Source: an uncultured Porphyromonadaceae bacterium (GTDB lineage: Bacteria; Bacteroidota; Bacteroidia; Bacteroidales; Muribaculaceae). Taken from it: a stretch of DNA of 8,234 nt. The notes under the pieces were generated by a model. The model worked only from the letters and a program-made list of their open reading frames with translations, was not told the origin of the DNA and ran no database searches. Below are positions 1 through 7,536 of this stretch, piece after piece; the stretch's first letter is position 1; the number at the start of each line of letters is the position of its first letter. The DNA lies in NCBI GenBank assembly GCA_900555165.1, contig USKE01000094.1, positions 1-8,234 on the forward strand, written 5' to 3'. The position numbers were made by a program, and so were the translations under genes.

Positions 1-69
1 AATCCGTCTCAAATTTTCGGCCGGAACGTTTAACATTTATTTTTAAACAGCCTCTAAAACTGCTAAGAA

Positions 70-1986
70 ATGGCTATTTTCAAACGACTGAAACGCGCAT
101 TCGGCTTTGATTCGCAGGAATATTACGAAGAAGATGATACTCCCGGTATCGATGCCACCGTGGTGCCCCTGCGCAAACGCAACGAAGAACGCGCGTCGCA
201 ATATGCCGCACCTGCCGCGACGGCCCATCGCCATGATGCCGCCCCGTCTGAGGCGGGAGTCCCGGCGGCAGACTCGACCCCCGAAACCATCGCCGAAGAT
301 GCGGGTATGAGCCGCGCCGTTCCCTCCGAGATATTCAAGACGGTGGTCGAGGTGTTCAACCGGTCACTGCCCGATTTCCTCGGCGACAGTGTCGATGCCG
401 AGCGTCAGCAGAAATTCCTTTATGACGCACTCGACGACGGGATGAAACGCTACCTCGGTTCGCTCGACCGAGATGCCCGGCGCCGTTATGACGAGATGCG
501 CCATGCCGACATGCTCAAGACCGAGACAGAACTCAAGGAACTCCGCGAGGCATTGCGCCGGCAGGAAGAAGAGGCCGAGGATGTGAAGAAGTCGCAGCTC
601 AGCGCCGAACGTCAGAAACGTGCCCTGAATGAGCGCGTGCGTGACCTTGAAAAACAGATAGCCACACTGCAGGCCGAGAGCGAGCAGCTCGATCTCGAGA
701 ACAAATCGCTTGTGAACAAACTGCGCATCAACGCGCTGCAGGAAAAGGATATCGAGGCCATGCGCGCCGATGCCGCCGAACTTCAGGAACAGCTGGCAAA
801 ACTGCGCGTCGAGAACACGCGCCTTTCGGAAGGACTTGAACAGGCCAAACTGCGCGACACTCTTGGCGAGACCATGGTCTCTGACCTGCAGGGACGTGCG
901 TCTGAGGCGCTGAAATCAGTGCAGGAGAAAGAGCGTGAGCTTGCCGCCGTCACAGCCGAAAAAGCCTCACTTGAACCCCAGCTGGCCGAGATGCAGACCC
1001 TGCGCGACGATCTGGAGGGGGCACTGTTGCGTGCCGCCACGGCCGAAAAGGGGGTCGCCGACAACAAGAGCGTGGCCGATGACCTGCGCCGTCAGATAGA
1101 TGACTTACGTGCTGAGCGCGACGAGGCCCGCACCCTTGCCGAGGGGAATGCCCAGCAGCTGGCCCGCGCACGCGAGAAACTTACCGTGATAGCCGAAATA
1201 CAGACCCAGGTGGAACAGCTTGAGGAGGCGCGCCTGAAAACCGACGCGCAGATCCGCCGCCACAAGGATGAACTGCTTGAGAAAGACGACATCATAAAGC
1301 AGAAAGATTCTGACATTTCCGACAAGAATATAGCACTCTATCAGAAGGATGCCGCTATCAAGCGTCTTGAAGACCAGTGCGATTCGTTGCGCAAACAGCT
1401 TGAGGATGCCGAGTTCCGCCACTCGCAGACCCAGAGCGCCATGCGCGAGGAGATAAACCGCCTGAAGAAACTCCCGGCGGCAAAGCCGGCCGTGTCCGAA
1501 GAGTCAGACTCGTCGGACAAGTCTGACAAGTCGGACAAGTCAGACTTGTCTGAGCTGTCAGGGAAACCTGACATGGCGCCCCTTGCCGAGCCTGTTTCGC
1601 AGAAAAACGAGGTGCCTGTCACCATTGTGGCCAAGGCGCCGGTGAGCAAGGCCGCAACGAAAGCGGGCTCCATAGATTACGCGCTCGACGACCTCCCCAT
1701 CATCGAGACGCCGGTTACCAAGCCCGCGCCCAAAAAGTCCTCGGCAAAGAGTGCGTCCAAAGCCGAATCGGTTCGTGAGCCCGAGGTAATCTACGAGCAA
1801 TCGCCGAAACGCGAGCCGGTGAACGAGTTGCCCTCTATCGACGACGACGCCAACTGGCTCATCCCCACACCGCCGAAAAAGACACGCCAGCGTGCCGCAG
1901 ATGCCGCCGACAGCGACGATTTCGGTTACAAGGAACCGCCGCGCCGTCCCGAGCCTGACAATCCGGCTCAGATGTCGCTGTTCTGA
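70..1986 (+). CDS. Coiled-coil protein with C-terminal QMSLF motif (hypothetical)
   Basis: I do not recognise a named family; the function is unknown. The 638-residue protein has no signal peptide or membrane segment, so it is probably cytoplasmic. Visible layout: a short basic, amphipathic start (residues 1-13, including FKRLKRAFGF); a low-complexity linker (about 20-80); a small predicted-helical region (about 84-145, with the stretch IFKTVVEVFNRSLPDFL); a long heptad-rich, Glu/Arg/Lys/Gln-rich coiled coil (about 147-467); and a disordered tail rich in Ser, Pro, Lys and Asp. The tail holds SDK-type triplets at 479-497 and ends in QMSLF (634-638), which matches the bacterial beta-clamp-binding pentapeptide type QL[SD]LF. 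The ATG at 70 follows an AT-rich leader without a Shine-Dalgarno sequence, as is usual in Bacteroidota. The peptidase gene starts 8 bases after the stop, so the two are probably co-transcribed. A structural or replication-associated scaffold is possible. The reading frame is secure; the role is not. Confidence 0.9.
   Translation: MAIFKRLKRAFGFDSQEYYEEDDTPGIDATVVPLRKRNEERASQYAAPAATAHRHDAAPSEAGVPAADSTPETIAEDAGMSRAVPSEIFKTVVEVFNRSLPDFLGDSVDAERQQKFLYDALDDGMKRYLGSLDRDARRRYDEMRHADMLKTETELKELREALRRQEEEAEDVKKSQLSAERQKRALNERVRDLEKQIATLQAESEQLDLENKSLVNKLRINALQEKDIEAMRADAAELQEQLAKLRVENTRLSEGLEQAKLRDTLGETMVSDLQGRASEALKSVQEKERELAAVTAEKASLEPQLAEMQTLRDDLEGALLRAATAEKGVADNKSVADDLRRQIDDLRAERDEARTLAEGNAQQLARAREKLTVIAEIQTQVEQLEEARLKTDAQIRRHKDELLEKDDIIKQKDSDISDKNIALYQKDAAIKRLEDQCDSLRKQLEDAEFRHSQTQSAMREEINRLKKLPAAKPAVSEESDSSDKSDKSDKSDLSELSGKPDMAPLAEPVSQKNEVPVTIVAKAPVSKAATKAGSIDYALDDLPIIETPVTKPAPKKSSAKSASKAESVREPEVIYEQSPKREPVNELPSIDDDANWLIPTPPKKTRQRAADAADSDDFGYKEPPRRPEPDNPAQMSLF
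1504..1560. repeat. Six 9-base tandem units with a palindromic core, inside a CDS
   Basis: Six 9-base units run from 1504 to 1557 (tcagactcg, tcggacaag, tctgacaag, tcggacaag, tcagacttg, tctgagctg), followed by tca. They are in frame and encode the triplets SDS, SDK, SDK, SDK, SDL, SEL, then S (residues 479-497). The orientation flips in the middle: gacaagtc (1534-1541) and gacttgtc (1543-1550) form a perfect inverted repeat around the single base at 1542. An imperfect inverted repeat extends to 1522-1541 against 1543-1562, with 16 of 20 positions pairing. The array could therefore fold as a hairpin in DNA or RNA. Because of the symmetry, the opposite strand also encodes Ser-Asp triplets. Confidence 0.85.
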
Positions 1987-1994
1987 ACATATTA

Positions 1995-4220
1995 ATGGTA
2001 AATGGAATGAAAAAAGCAATAACTCTGGCTTTTGCCGCCATATGCGTTTCAACGACCATTTCTGAGGCCGCTGCTCCGCGCATCGACATGGCCGGAATCA
2101 AGAAATATGTCTATCCCGACAACCGCGCGAAATCTGTTCCTTCGGCCTCATATATGCCCGACGGCGAGACCTGTCTGCGCGTTTCTGACGACAAGTCGCA
2201 GATCATAAGCTATGTCACCGCCACCGGAGCGCAGGATGCCGTGATTCTTGACCGCAGCAATACGCGCGAGAACAAGATGGGGCCCATAGACGGTTTCACA
2301 ATTTCGCCCGACGGCTCGAAACTGCTCGTGTGGTGCGACAGCGAACCGATCTACCGCCGGTCGAGCCGCGCATCGTATTACATTTTCGAGATAAAACGCA
2401 ACATACTGCGCCCGCTGTCGAAACAGGGTGGCAAACAGCAGTCGCCGGTGTTCTCGCCCGATAGCCGCATGGTGGCTTTCGTTGTCGACAACAACATCCG
2501 CGTGCGCAAGTATGACTATGACACCGAGGTCGACGTGACCAAAGACGGCGCCCCGGGCCGTATAATCAACGGCGTGCCCGACTGGACGTACGAGGAGGAG
2601 TTTTCAACGGCATGCTCCATGGCATGGGCTCCCGACAACTCCACACTCTGCTACCTGAAGTATAACGAGACCGACGTGCCCGAGTATTCGCTCACGCTCT
2701 ACGAGGGGTACTGCGATCCAGACGAGGCTTACGCGCTATATCCCGGCCGTTTCACATACAAGTATCCTGTGGCCGGTCAGCCCAACTCGCGCGTGACACT
2801 GCACAGCTATGACGTGGAGACGCGCAAGATAAAGGATATTCCCCTCACGGCACCCGGAATCGAGTATATTCCGCGCATAGGTTTCGGCGACGACGCCACA
2901 CGCCTGATCGTGACGACACTCAACCGCGACCAGAACCGAATGGAGGTATATTCGGTCAATCCGCGTTCTACCGTGTCGAAATCGATTATCGTGGAAGAGG
3001 CCCGCAACGGCTGGCTGAATCACCAGGCATACGAGGATATGGTTCTGCAGGACAACGGCATCGTACTGATGTCGGAACGCTCGGGCTGGAACCACCTTTA
3101 TCGCTATTCATACGCCGGCCAGATGGTACAGCAGATTACCTCGGGCGACTATGACGTCACGGCGTATTACGGCCATGATGCCGCCGGAAACGACTACTAC
3201 CAGGCCGAGCCGCCGACCGGTACGCCCGCGCAGGCTCTGAACCGTGTGGTGTGCCGCCGCGTGCAGAAGACCGGCAGGACCGAGACCCTTACTCCCGCCG
3301 AAGGGTGGGCCTCGGCCGATTTTTCGCCGTCGCTGAACTATTATACCGTCAATTACAGCACCGCCGCCGTGCCGCCGGTGTATACGCTCTATTCATCTGC
3401 CAAGGGGAAAAAGGTGCGTGTCGTGGAAGACAATGCCGCCTATGCCGCGCGTTATGCCGGCGAGCCGCAGAAAGAGTTCTTCACATTTGAATCGGATGGC
3501 GTGACCCTGAACGGCTACATGATTAAACCGGCCGGTTTCGACGCCTCGCGCCGCTACCCCGTGATCATGTGGCAGTACAGCGGTCCCGGATCGCAGGAGG
3601 TAACCAACCGCTGGGCCATGGACTGGAACATCTACGCCGCCTCGAAAGGTTTCCTGGTGGTGTGCGTCGACCCGCGCGGCACAGCCGGACGCGGAGCTGA
3701 CTTCCGCAACACTGTCTACCGCAATCTCGGCCACTACGAGACCATAGACCAGATCAATGCCGCGCGCTATGTGGCGTCGTTGCCCTACGCCGACGGCTCG
3801 CGCATCGGTATTTCTGGGTGGAGCTACGGCGGCTATGAGACACTGATGTGCGCCACTGCCGCGCAGTCGCCGTTCGCGGCAGCGGTGGCCGTGGCTCCGG
3901 TGACGTCGTGGCGCTATTACGACACCGTCTATGCCGAGCGGTTCATGCTCACCCCCCAGCAAAACAGCGAGGGCTACGACCGTTCGGCGCCTGTGAACCG
4001 CGCCGCCTCGCTGGCATGTCCGCTACTGATAATGTACGGCACGGCCGACGACAACGTGCACCCCGCCAACTCGATAGAGTTCGTGGGCAGGCTGCAGCAG
4101 GCCGGTCTTGAGTGCGACATGTTTGTCTTCCCGGCAATGAACCACTCTATCAACGGGTGTGACGCGCGTGCCGCCGTTTATGGCCGTATGGTCAACTACT
4201 TCTCGTCAAAATTGTTATAA
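1995..4220 (+). CDS. Secreted dipeptidyl peptidase IV (S9B serine peptidase)
   Basis: This enzyme removes N-terminal dipeptides, typically X-Pro or X-Ala, from peptides in the periplasm or outside the cell. The 741 residues begin with a signal peptide (basic MKKA at 5-8, hydrophobic core 9-18, likely cleavage near Ala25-Ala27). An N-terminal beta-propeller holds the S9B signature DWTYEEEF (196-203); Glu201 and Glu202 correspond to the pair that binds the substrate amino terminus. The C-terminal alpha/beta-hydrolase domain has the oxyanion Tyr528 (WQYSGPGSQ), nucleophile Ser610 (GWSYGGY), Asp685 (GTADDNVH) and His717 (NHSINGC). The Asp-to-His spacing of 32 residues equals that of human DPP4. 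The true start may be Met5 at 2007, which gives a more standard signal peptide; no Shine-Dalgarno sequence favours either. The length is normal for the family. It lies 8 bases after the coiled-coil gene and is followed by a hairpin. Peptide nutrition or modification of host peptides is the likely role. Confidence 0.96.
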   Translation: MVNGMKKAITLAFAAICVSTTISEAAAPRIDMAGIKKYVYPDNRAKSVPSASYMPDGETCLRVSDDKSQIISYVTATGAQDAVILDRSNTRENKMGPIDGFTISPDGSKLLVWCDSEPIYRRSSRASYYIFEIKRNILRPLSKQGGKQQSPVFSPDSRMVAFVVDNNIRVRKYDYDTEVDVTKDGAPGRIINGVPDWTYEEEFSTACSMAWAPDNSTLCYLKYNETDVPEYSLTLYEGYCDPDEAYALYPGRFTYKYPVAGQPNSRVTLHSYDVETRKIKDIPLTAPGIEYIPRIGFGDDATRLIVTTLNRDQNRMEVYSVNPRSTVSKSIIVEEARNGWLNHQAYEDMVLQDNGIVLMSERSGWNHLYRYSYAGQMVQQITSGDYDVTAYYGHDAAGNDYYQAEPPTGTPAQALNRVVCRRVQKTGRTETLTPAEGWASADFSPSLNYYTVNYSTAAVPPVYTLYSSAKGKKVRVVEDNAAYAARYAGEPQKEFFTFESDGVTLNGYMIKPAGFDASRRYPVIMWQYSGPGSQEVTNRWAMDWNIYAASKGFLVVCVDPRGTAGRGADFRNTVYRNLGHYETIDQINAARYVASLPYADGSRIGISGWSYGGYETLMCATAAQSPFAAAVAVAPVTSWRYYDTVYAERFMLTPQQNSEGYDRSAPVNRAASLACPLLIMYGTADDNVHPANSIEFVGRLQQAGLECDMFVFPAMNHSINGCDARAAVYGRMVNYFSSKLL

Positions 4221-4226
4221 GCAATA

Positions 4227-4257
4227 GCCCGCTGCATGGCACAGCCACGCAGCGGGC
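4227..4257 (+). terminator. Strong hairpin after the peptidase gene, probable terminator
   Basis: Seven bases after the peptidase stop, gcccgctgc (4227-4235) pairs perfectly with gcagcgggc (4249-4257). After one mismatch (4236/4248), a further four pairs tggc/gcca (4237-4240 with 4244-4247) close a three-base loop. The stem is long and GC-rich and its position is right for termination. No clean T-run follows directly, although AT-rich sequence begins about 10 bases on, so it could instead protect the 3' end of the transcript. It separates the peptidase from the next gene at 4315. Confidence 0.55.
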
Positions 4258-4314
4258 GGTCAATGGATATGTGTTTATAATAATTTCTTAATTCAGCTCA
4301 CACTTGATCTTGAT

Positions 4315-5664
4315 ATGGTATATCGCTCTCGGGAACGACGTCAAGGCATGTCAGTCGCCATCTTCGGATTGTGGCGCAACTGGGCCATTGGTGTGGGTTT
4401 CCTGACATTGCTTACTTTTGTGGCGCCGCTGCTTTCGCACGGCTGGCTGTTGGTTATGAATATCGCCGTATGGCTTGCCCTGCAGTGGATACGTGCCATT
4501 CTGAAACACCGTGAGGTGCCTTCGTGCTCGCGTTTCATGCAGGATATCTCCACCACTATACTGATAACCACCTGCATTGTGGCGTTTGTATATTTCGGCA
4601 GCCGCATGGGCCTGAATTTCAAGGAAGCTTCGGGCGAGGATTTCACACTCGAATCGCCTATGCTCATTGTGCTGATAAGTTCGCCCGTGGTGACTCTGGT
4701 TTCTGCCTGTTTCCTGTTTGCACGTAATGAGCCGCTGGTGTGCCAGCAGTGCAAGCTTAGGTACGGAAATGTCATAGAATGTGGTTTTATCGGGGCATTG
4801 TACCGACGCGAATGGCAATACCAGACACGTCTGCTGATGTGTCTCGGTCTCAGTCTTTCAGTCATTGTATGGGGGTATTATCTGCTACATTATGTGAATG
4901 TAAATCTCAACCGGTCAGACTATTTCTATTTCCTCTGGTTGCCGTTGGTAATATATGTGCTTACACTTATATATCTCGGATGCCGCTACTATTCGATATG
5001 GGAGATGTACTGCCAGAATGACGAGGGGCATTATGTCACCACTCCGGGTGCCACACGCCTGAGGTATCTGCTGATATGCCGCGACCATATTTTCATCAAT
5101 CTGCACATGGCGGATGTGAAGTCAGGCATCCACCCCGGCGAGAAATGTTTCGACACTCCGGCAAAGGTACGTATCCCTTACCGGGAACGCGAGGACATCA
5201 GCGAGGCCAGGCGACTGTTCGAGTCTGTCACCGGTATCCACGAGGCCGACATAAGGCTGATATACAGCAGTCCCGATCCGGTGACGTATCAGAATATCTT
5301 CCATTACTTCGCCTTTGTCGATGACGAGAATGTTGTAGAGGGGTCGAAGATTCGTGGGGAATGGCTGACATTGGGCGAGCTCACGCAGCTGATCAACAAC
5401 AGGATGGCGTCGCGCGAACTTGACCATGAGTTCAGCCGTATATACCGCGTGGCCATGGCCTGGAAGACATACGACACCGAGGGGCGACGCCTTTACAATA
5501 TCAAGAACTACCGCCCTACCTTCAGACTGCGTGATCTCAGACACTGGGATGTGGATTATGATGACCCTACATGGCTTATGGTAGGCGAACATAACGAGGA
5601 TACCCCGTTCTTCAGGTTAAACCGCTTTTTCAGACAACTCACACATAAACTCAGGCTGTCGTGA
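4315..5664 (+). CDS. Six-helix membrane protein with a degenerate Nudix-like C-terminal domain
   Basis: I do not recognise a named family. The 449 residues contain about six hydrophobic helices (roughly 24-40, 43-63, 79-95, 116-136, 170-192, 203-225). Positively charged loops at 58-78 and 137-170 suggest both ends are cytoplasmic. The second cytoplasmic loop has Cys143-x2-Cys146 and Cys156. The soluble C-terminal half (about 245-449) resembles a Nudix fold: EARRLFESVTGI (297-308) aligns with the helix of the Nudix box, and GEWLTLGEL (348-356) resembles the conserved EWL segment that follows. The Nudix glutamates of the REUXEEXGU motif are replaced (Leu, Ser, Val), so hydrolase activity is unlikely; binding of a nucleotide or another ligand is a guess. 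Met12 at 4348 is an alternative start. The stop overlaps the miaA start by four bases (GTGA), which suggests translational coupling. The Nudix assignment is an inference from pattern alone. Confidence 0.9.
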   Translation: MVYRSRERRQGMSVAIFGLWRNWAIGVGFLTLLTFVAPLLSHGWLLVMNIAVWLALQWIRAILKHREVPSCSRFMQDISTTILITTCIVAFVYFGSRMGLNFKEASGEDFTLESPMLIVLISSPVVTLVSACFLFARNEPLVCQQCKLRYGNVIECGFIGALYRREWQYQTRLLMCLGLSLSVIVWGYYLLHYVNVNLNRSDYFYFLWLPLVIYVLTLIYLGCRYYSIWEMYCQNDEGHYVTTPGATRLRYLLICRDHIFINLHMADVKSGIHPGEKCFDTPAKVRIPYREREDISEARRLFESVTGIHEADIRLIYSSPDPVTYQNIFHYFAFVDDENVVEGSKIRGEWLTLGELTQLINNRMASRELDHEFSRIYRVAMAWKTYDTEGRRLYNIKNYRPTFRLRDLRHWDVDYDDPTWLMVGEHNEDTPFFRLNRFFRQLTHKLRLS

Positions 5665-6578
5665 ACCATCGCCGCCCCATAATAGCCATTGTAGGCCCTA
5701 CGGCCACAGGAAAGACAGGCCGCGCCGTAAGCGTGGCCCGCGCCCTTGACGGCGAGATTGTCAGCGCCGACTCGCGCCAGGTGTACCGCGGCATGGATCT
5801 GGGCACCGGCAAGGATCTTGAAGAATATGGCGACGTCTGTGCCCATCTGCTCGATGTGGCCGACGCCGGCACAAAGTACAATCTCTACCAGTTTCTGCGC
5901 GATGCGCGCCAGGCTGTGGCCGACATAAGCGGCCGTGGGCATCTGCCTGTGATCTGTGGCGGTACCGGATTGTATGTCGAGTCGTTGCTGAAGGGGATGT
6001 CACTCCCCGAGGTTCCCGAGAATCCGGCTCTGCGCCGGTCGCTCGCCGACAAGACTCTTGAAGAACTCACGGCCATCCTGGCATCCATGAAGGCGCTGCA
6101 CAATGTAACCGACGTCGATACGGCAAACCGTGCCATACGCGCCATAGAAATACAGTCATATTATCTTGAGCATCCAGATGAGGCTGAGGCGGCCAACAGT
6201 CCCGAACCCCTTGACGCCACGGTAATCGGTATAGAAATTGACCGTGACACACGCCGTGAACGCATTTCGCGACGTCTGCGGGCACGCCTTGACGCAGGTA
6301 TGGTTGATGAGGTGCGCGGTCTGCTTGCCTCAGGTATTCCCGCCGAAGATCTGATATATTATGGTCTGGAATATAAATTCCTCACGCTTTACTGCATCGG
6401 TAAGCTTTCATACGATGAGATGTTCTCTCAGCTTGAGACCGCCATCCATCAGTTCGCGAAACGGCAGATGACATGGTTCCGTGGCATGGAGAAACGTGGC
6501 ATACACATCGACTGGCTGCCGTATGACATGGAACCTGAAGAGTTTGTCGGCCGGGTGAGACAGTTGGCGGGAATCTGA
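5661..6578 (+). CDS. miaA: tRNA dimethylallyltransferase MiaA
   Basis: MiaA transfers the dimethylallyl group from dimethylallyl diphosphate to N6 of adenosine 37, next to the anticodon of tRNAs that read codons beginning with U, giving i6A37. It is cytoplasmic. The 305 residues show the P-loop GPTATGKT (12-19), the DSRQVYRGMD motif (37-46) whose Asp37 aligns with the catalytic Asp42 of the E. coli enzyme, GTGK (48-51), GGTGLY (100-105), the NRAIRAIEI segment (156-164), GLEYKF (235-240) and the FAKRQMTWFR signature (265-274). The start must be GTG at 5661: an in-frame TAA lies at 5646-5648 and no other start codon occurs before the P-loop. GTGA overlaps the stop of the upstream membrane protein, and the next gene starts one base after the stop. 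Bacteroidales often carry two MiaA paralogues; the GLEYKF and TWFRGMEKRG features make me think this is the second type, but that is recollection. Confidence 0.97.
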   Translation: MNHRRPIIAIVGPTATGKTGRAVSVARALDGEIVSADSRQVYRGMDLGTGKDLEEYGDVCAHLLDVADAGTKYNLYQFLRDARQAVADISGRGHLPVICGGTGLYVESLLKGMSLPEVPENPALRRSLADKTLEELTAILASMKALHNVTDVDTANRAIRAIEIQSYYLEHPDEAEAANSPEPLDATVIGIEIDRDTRRERISRRLRARLDAGMVDEVRGLLASGIPAEDLIYYGLEYKFLTLYCIGKLSYDEMFSQLETAIHQFAKRQMTWFRGMEKRGIHIDWLPYDMEPEEFVGRVRQLAGI

Positions 6579-6579
6579 T

Positions 6580-7536
6580 ATGAACGCACTGCGCCAAATA
6601 ATCAGCCTGTTTGTGCTGACAGCCGTTACAGGCGGCATGTCGGCGGCGGTAGTGGTGAGCGATACCATAATATCGCGCGGCGATACGTTGCGCGTGCCGT
6701 TTGCCGGCGCGGTAGCCGAGCGCTCGATTGAGGTCAGAGGCGCCACAGGCGGAAATACCCGGGGCGCGACATGGTCTGTGACCCTTGCCGACAGCACAGG
6801 GAGTGAACGGCTCAGGGTCACGCTCTCATTCGGCAATATCAACGATGATCCGTTTTTCAAACCCTATCTCAGACTGTCAGTAGATACAATAGTGCCGGGT
6901 GACGTCTGGCACGAGGTGTCGTCGGCAGAGTTCACCGGCCATGTAGACCTTTATGGGGGTGCCAATTCACTCACATTCCGCCAGCATGACGGACTCTTGT
7001 CTGTTGGAGCGGGGGGTGACCGTCTTATGCCGGGCGTGACGGTGCCATACGGGTATGATATAACCTCTGCTACGGTGGCAGGCAGCCGCCGCCTGAAAAT
7101 AGAATATGTGGCGGTGTCATCGAGGCCTGACAGGCGCCGGGCGCTCATGACCGGCTGGACACCCGATTCGCTGGACGCATATCTCGCGCAATCGCACGAC
7201 CCGATGGAGGGGTACTGGAAATATCTCGACCGGGATATGGATGCCCGCTGGGCGCGTCTCGGCGGATTCTACCGCCTGGCGTGTGTCAGAAATGCCGATG
7301 GGGGTTATGACCTGCTGTATATTGACGGAGCCGAGAACCGTCGTGGGCTGTGGGAGCCCATGATGAGGAAAGGCAGGCTGGTGACGACGCGTTTCGACAG
7401 GCATTATGACCTGGAGTGGGTGACGTCGCGCCTCGACGACGCCGGACCCGAGTGCAGTGCCGACTTTTCTGACGAGCAGATACTGACGCTCAATCTGCCG
7501 CTGCATCACGCCGTGATACGCTTTACGCGCGAATAA
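6580..7536 (+). CDS. Secreted hypothetical protein, beta-rich
   Basis: The function is unknown and I cannot name a family. The 318-residue protein has a likely signal peptide (hydrophobic 7-17, small residues GGMSAA at 18-23), so it is probably periplasmic or outer-envelope. The N-terminal half (about 25-180) is rich in short alternating beta-type segments. A linker with DSLDAYL (196-202) leads to a C-terminal module beginning DPMEGYWKYLDRDMD (207-221). This module is rich in Tyr, Trp, Gly and charged residues (RLGGFYRLACV, GGYDLLYIDGA, HYDLEW) and looks like a small beta-barrel or sandwich. Cys235 and Cys291 are the only cysteines. The ATG lies one base after the miaA stop, so expression is probably coupled to miaA. 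Its stop abuts the stop of the minus-strand lipoprotein gene. The reading frame is well supported by position and by codon use like that of its neighbours. Confidence 0.88.
   Translation: MNALRQIISLFVLTAVTGGMSAAVVVSDTIISRGDTLRVPFAGAVAERSIEVRGATGGNTRGATWSVTLADSTGSERLRVTLSFGNINDDPFFKPYLRLSVDTIVPGDVWHEVSSAEFTGHVDLYGGANSLTFRQHDGLLSVGAGGDRLMPGVTVPYGYDITSATVAGSRRLKIEYVAVSSRPDRRRALMTGWTPDSLDAYLAQSHDPMEGYWKYLDRDMDARWARLGGFYRLACVRNADGGYDLLYIDGAENRRGLWEPMMRKGRLVTTRFDRHYDLEWVTSRLDDAGPECSADFSDEQILTLNLPLHHAVIRFTRE

Noticed and set aside
1504..1560. Possible CRISPR array
   Set aside because: The units are 9 bases, contiguous and coding, with no spacers and no cas genes nearby.
1341..1673. Minus-strand open frame with Ser-Asp triplets opposite the coiled-coil gene
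   Set aside because: The Ser-Asp run arises from the palindromic symmetry of the repeat. The frame lies wholly inside a well-supported gene and has no recognisable domain.
2043..2045. Cys17 of the peptidase as a lipobox cysteine
   Set aside because: The preceding residues AAI do not fit a lipobox (a small residue is expected just before Cys), and the helix continues to a normal signal-peptidase site.
1558..2052. 164-residue minus-strand open frame across the first gene junction
   Set aside because: It overlaps the end of one gene and the start of the next, has Arg/Gly-rich shadow composition and no independent support.
3393..3962. 189-residue minus-strand open frame inside the peptidase gene
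   Set aside because: It is antisense to the catalytic domain of DPP4, is rich in Arg, His, Gly and Val as expected for a GC-rich shadow frame, and shows no motif.
4258..4314. Promoter before the membrane-protein gene (AT-rich tttataataatttctt)
   Set aside because: It is AT-rich and in the right place, but does not match the Bacteroidota TAnnTTTG element with an upstream TTTG at the proper spacing, so I do not call it.
5122..5592. 156-residue minus-strand open frame inside the membrane-protein gene
   Set aside because: It is a shadow of a coding region with clear domain-like patterns on the plus strand.
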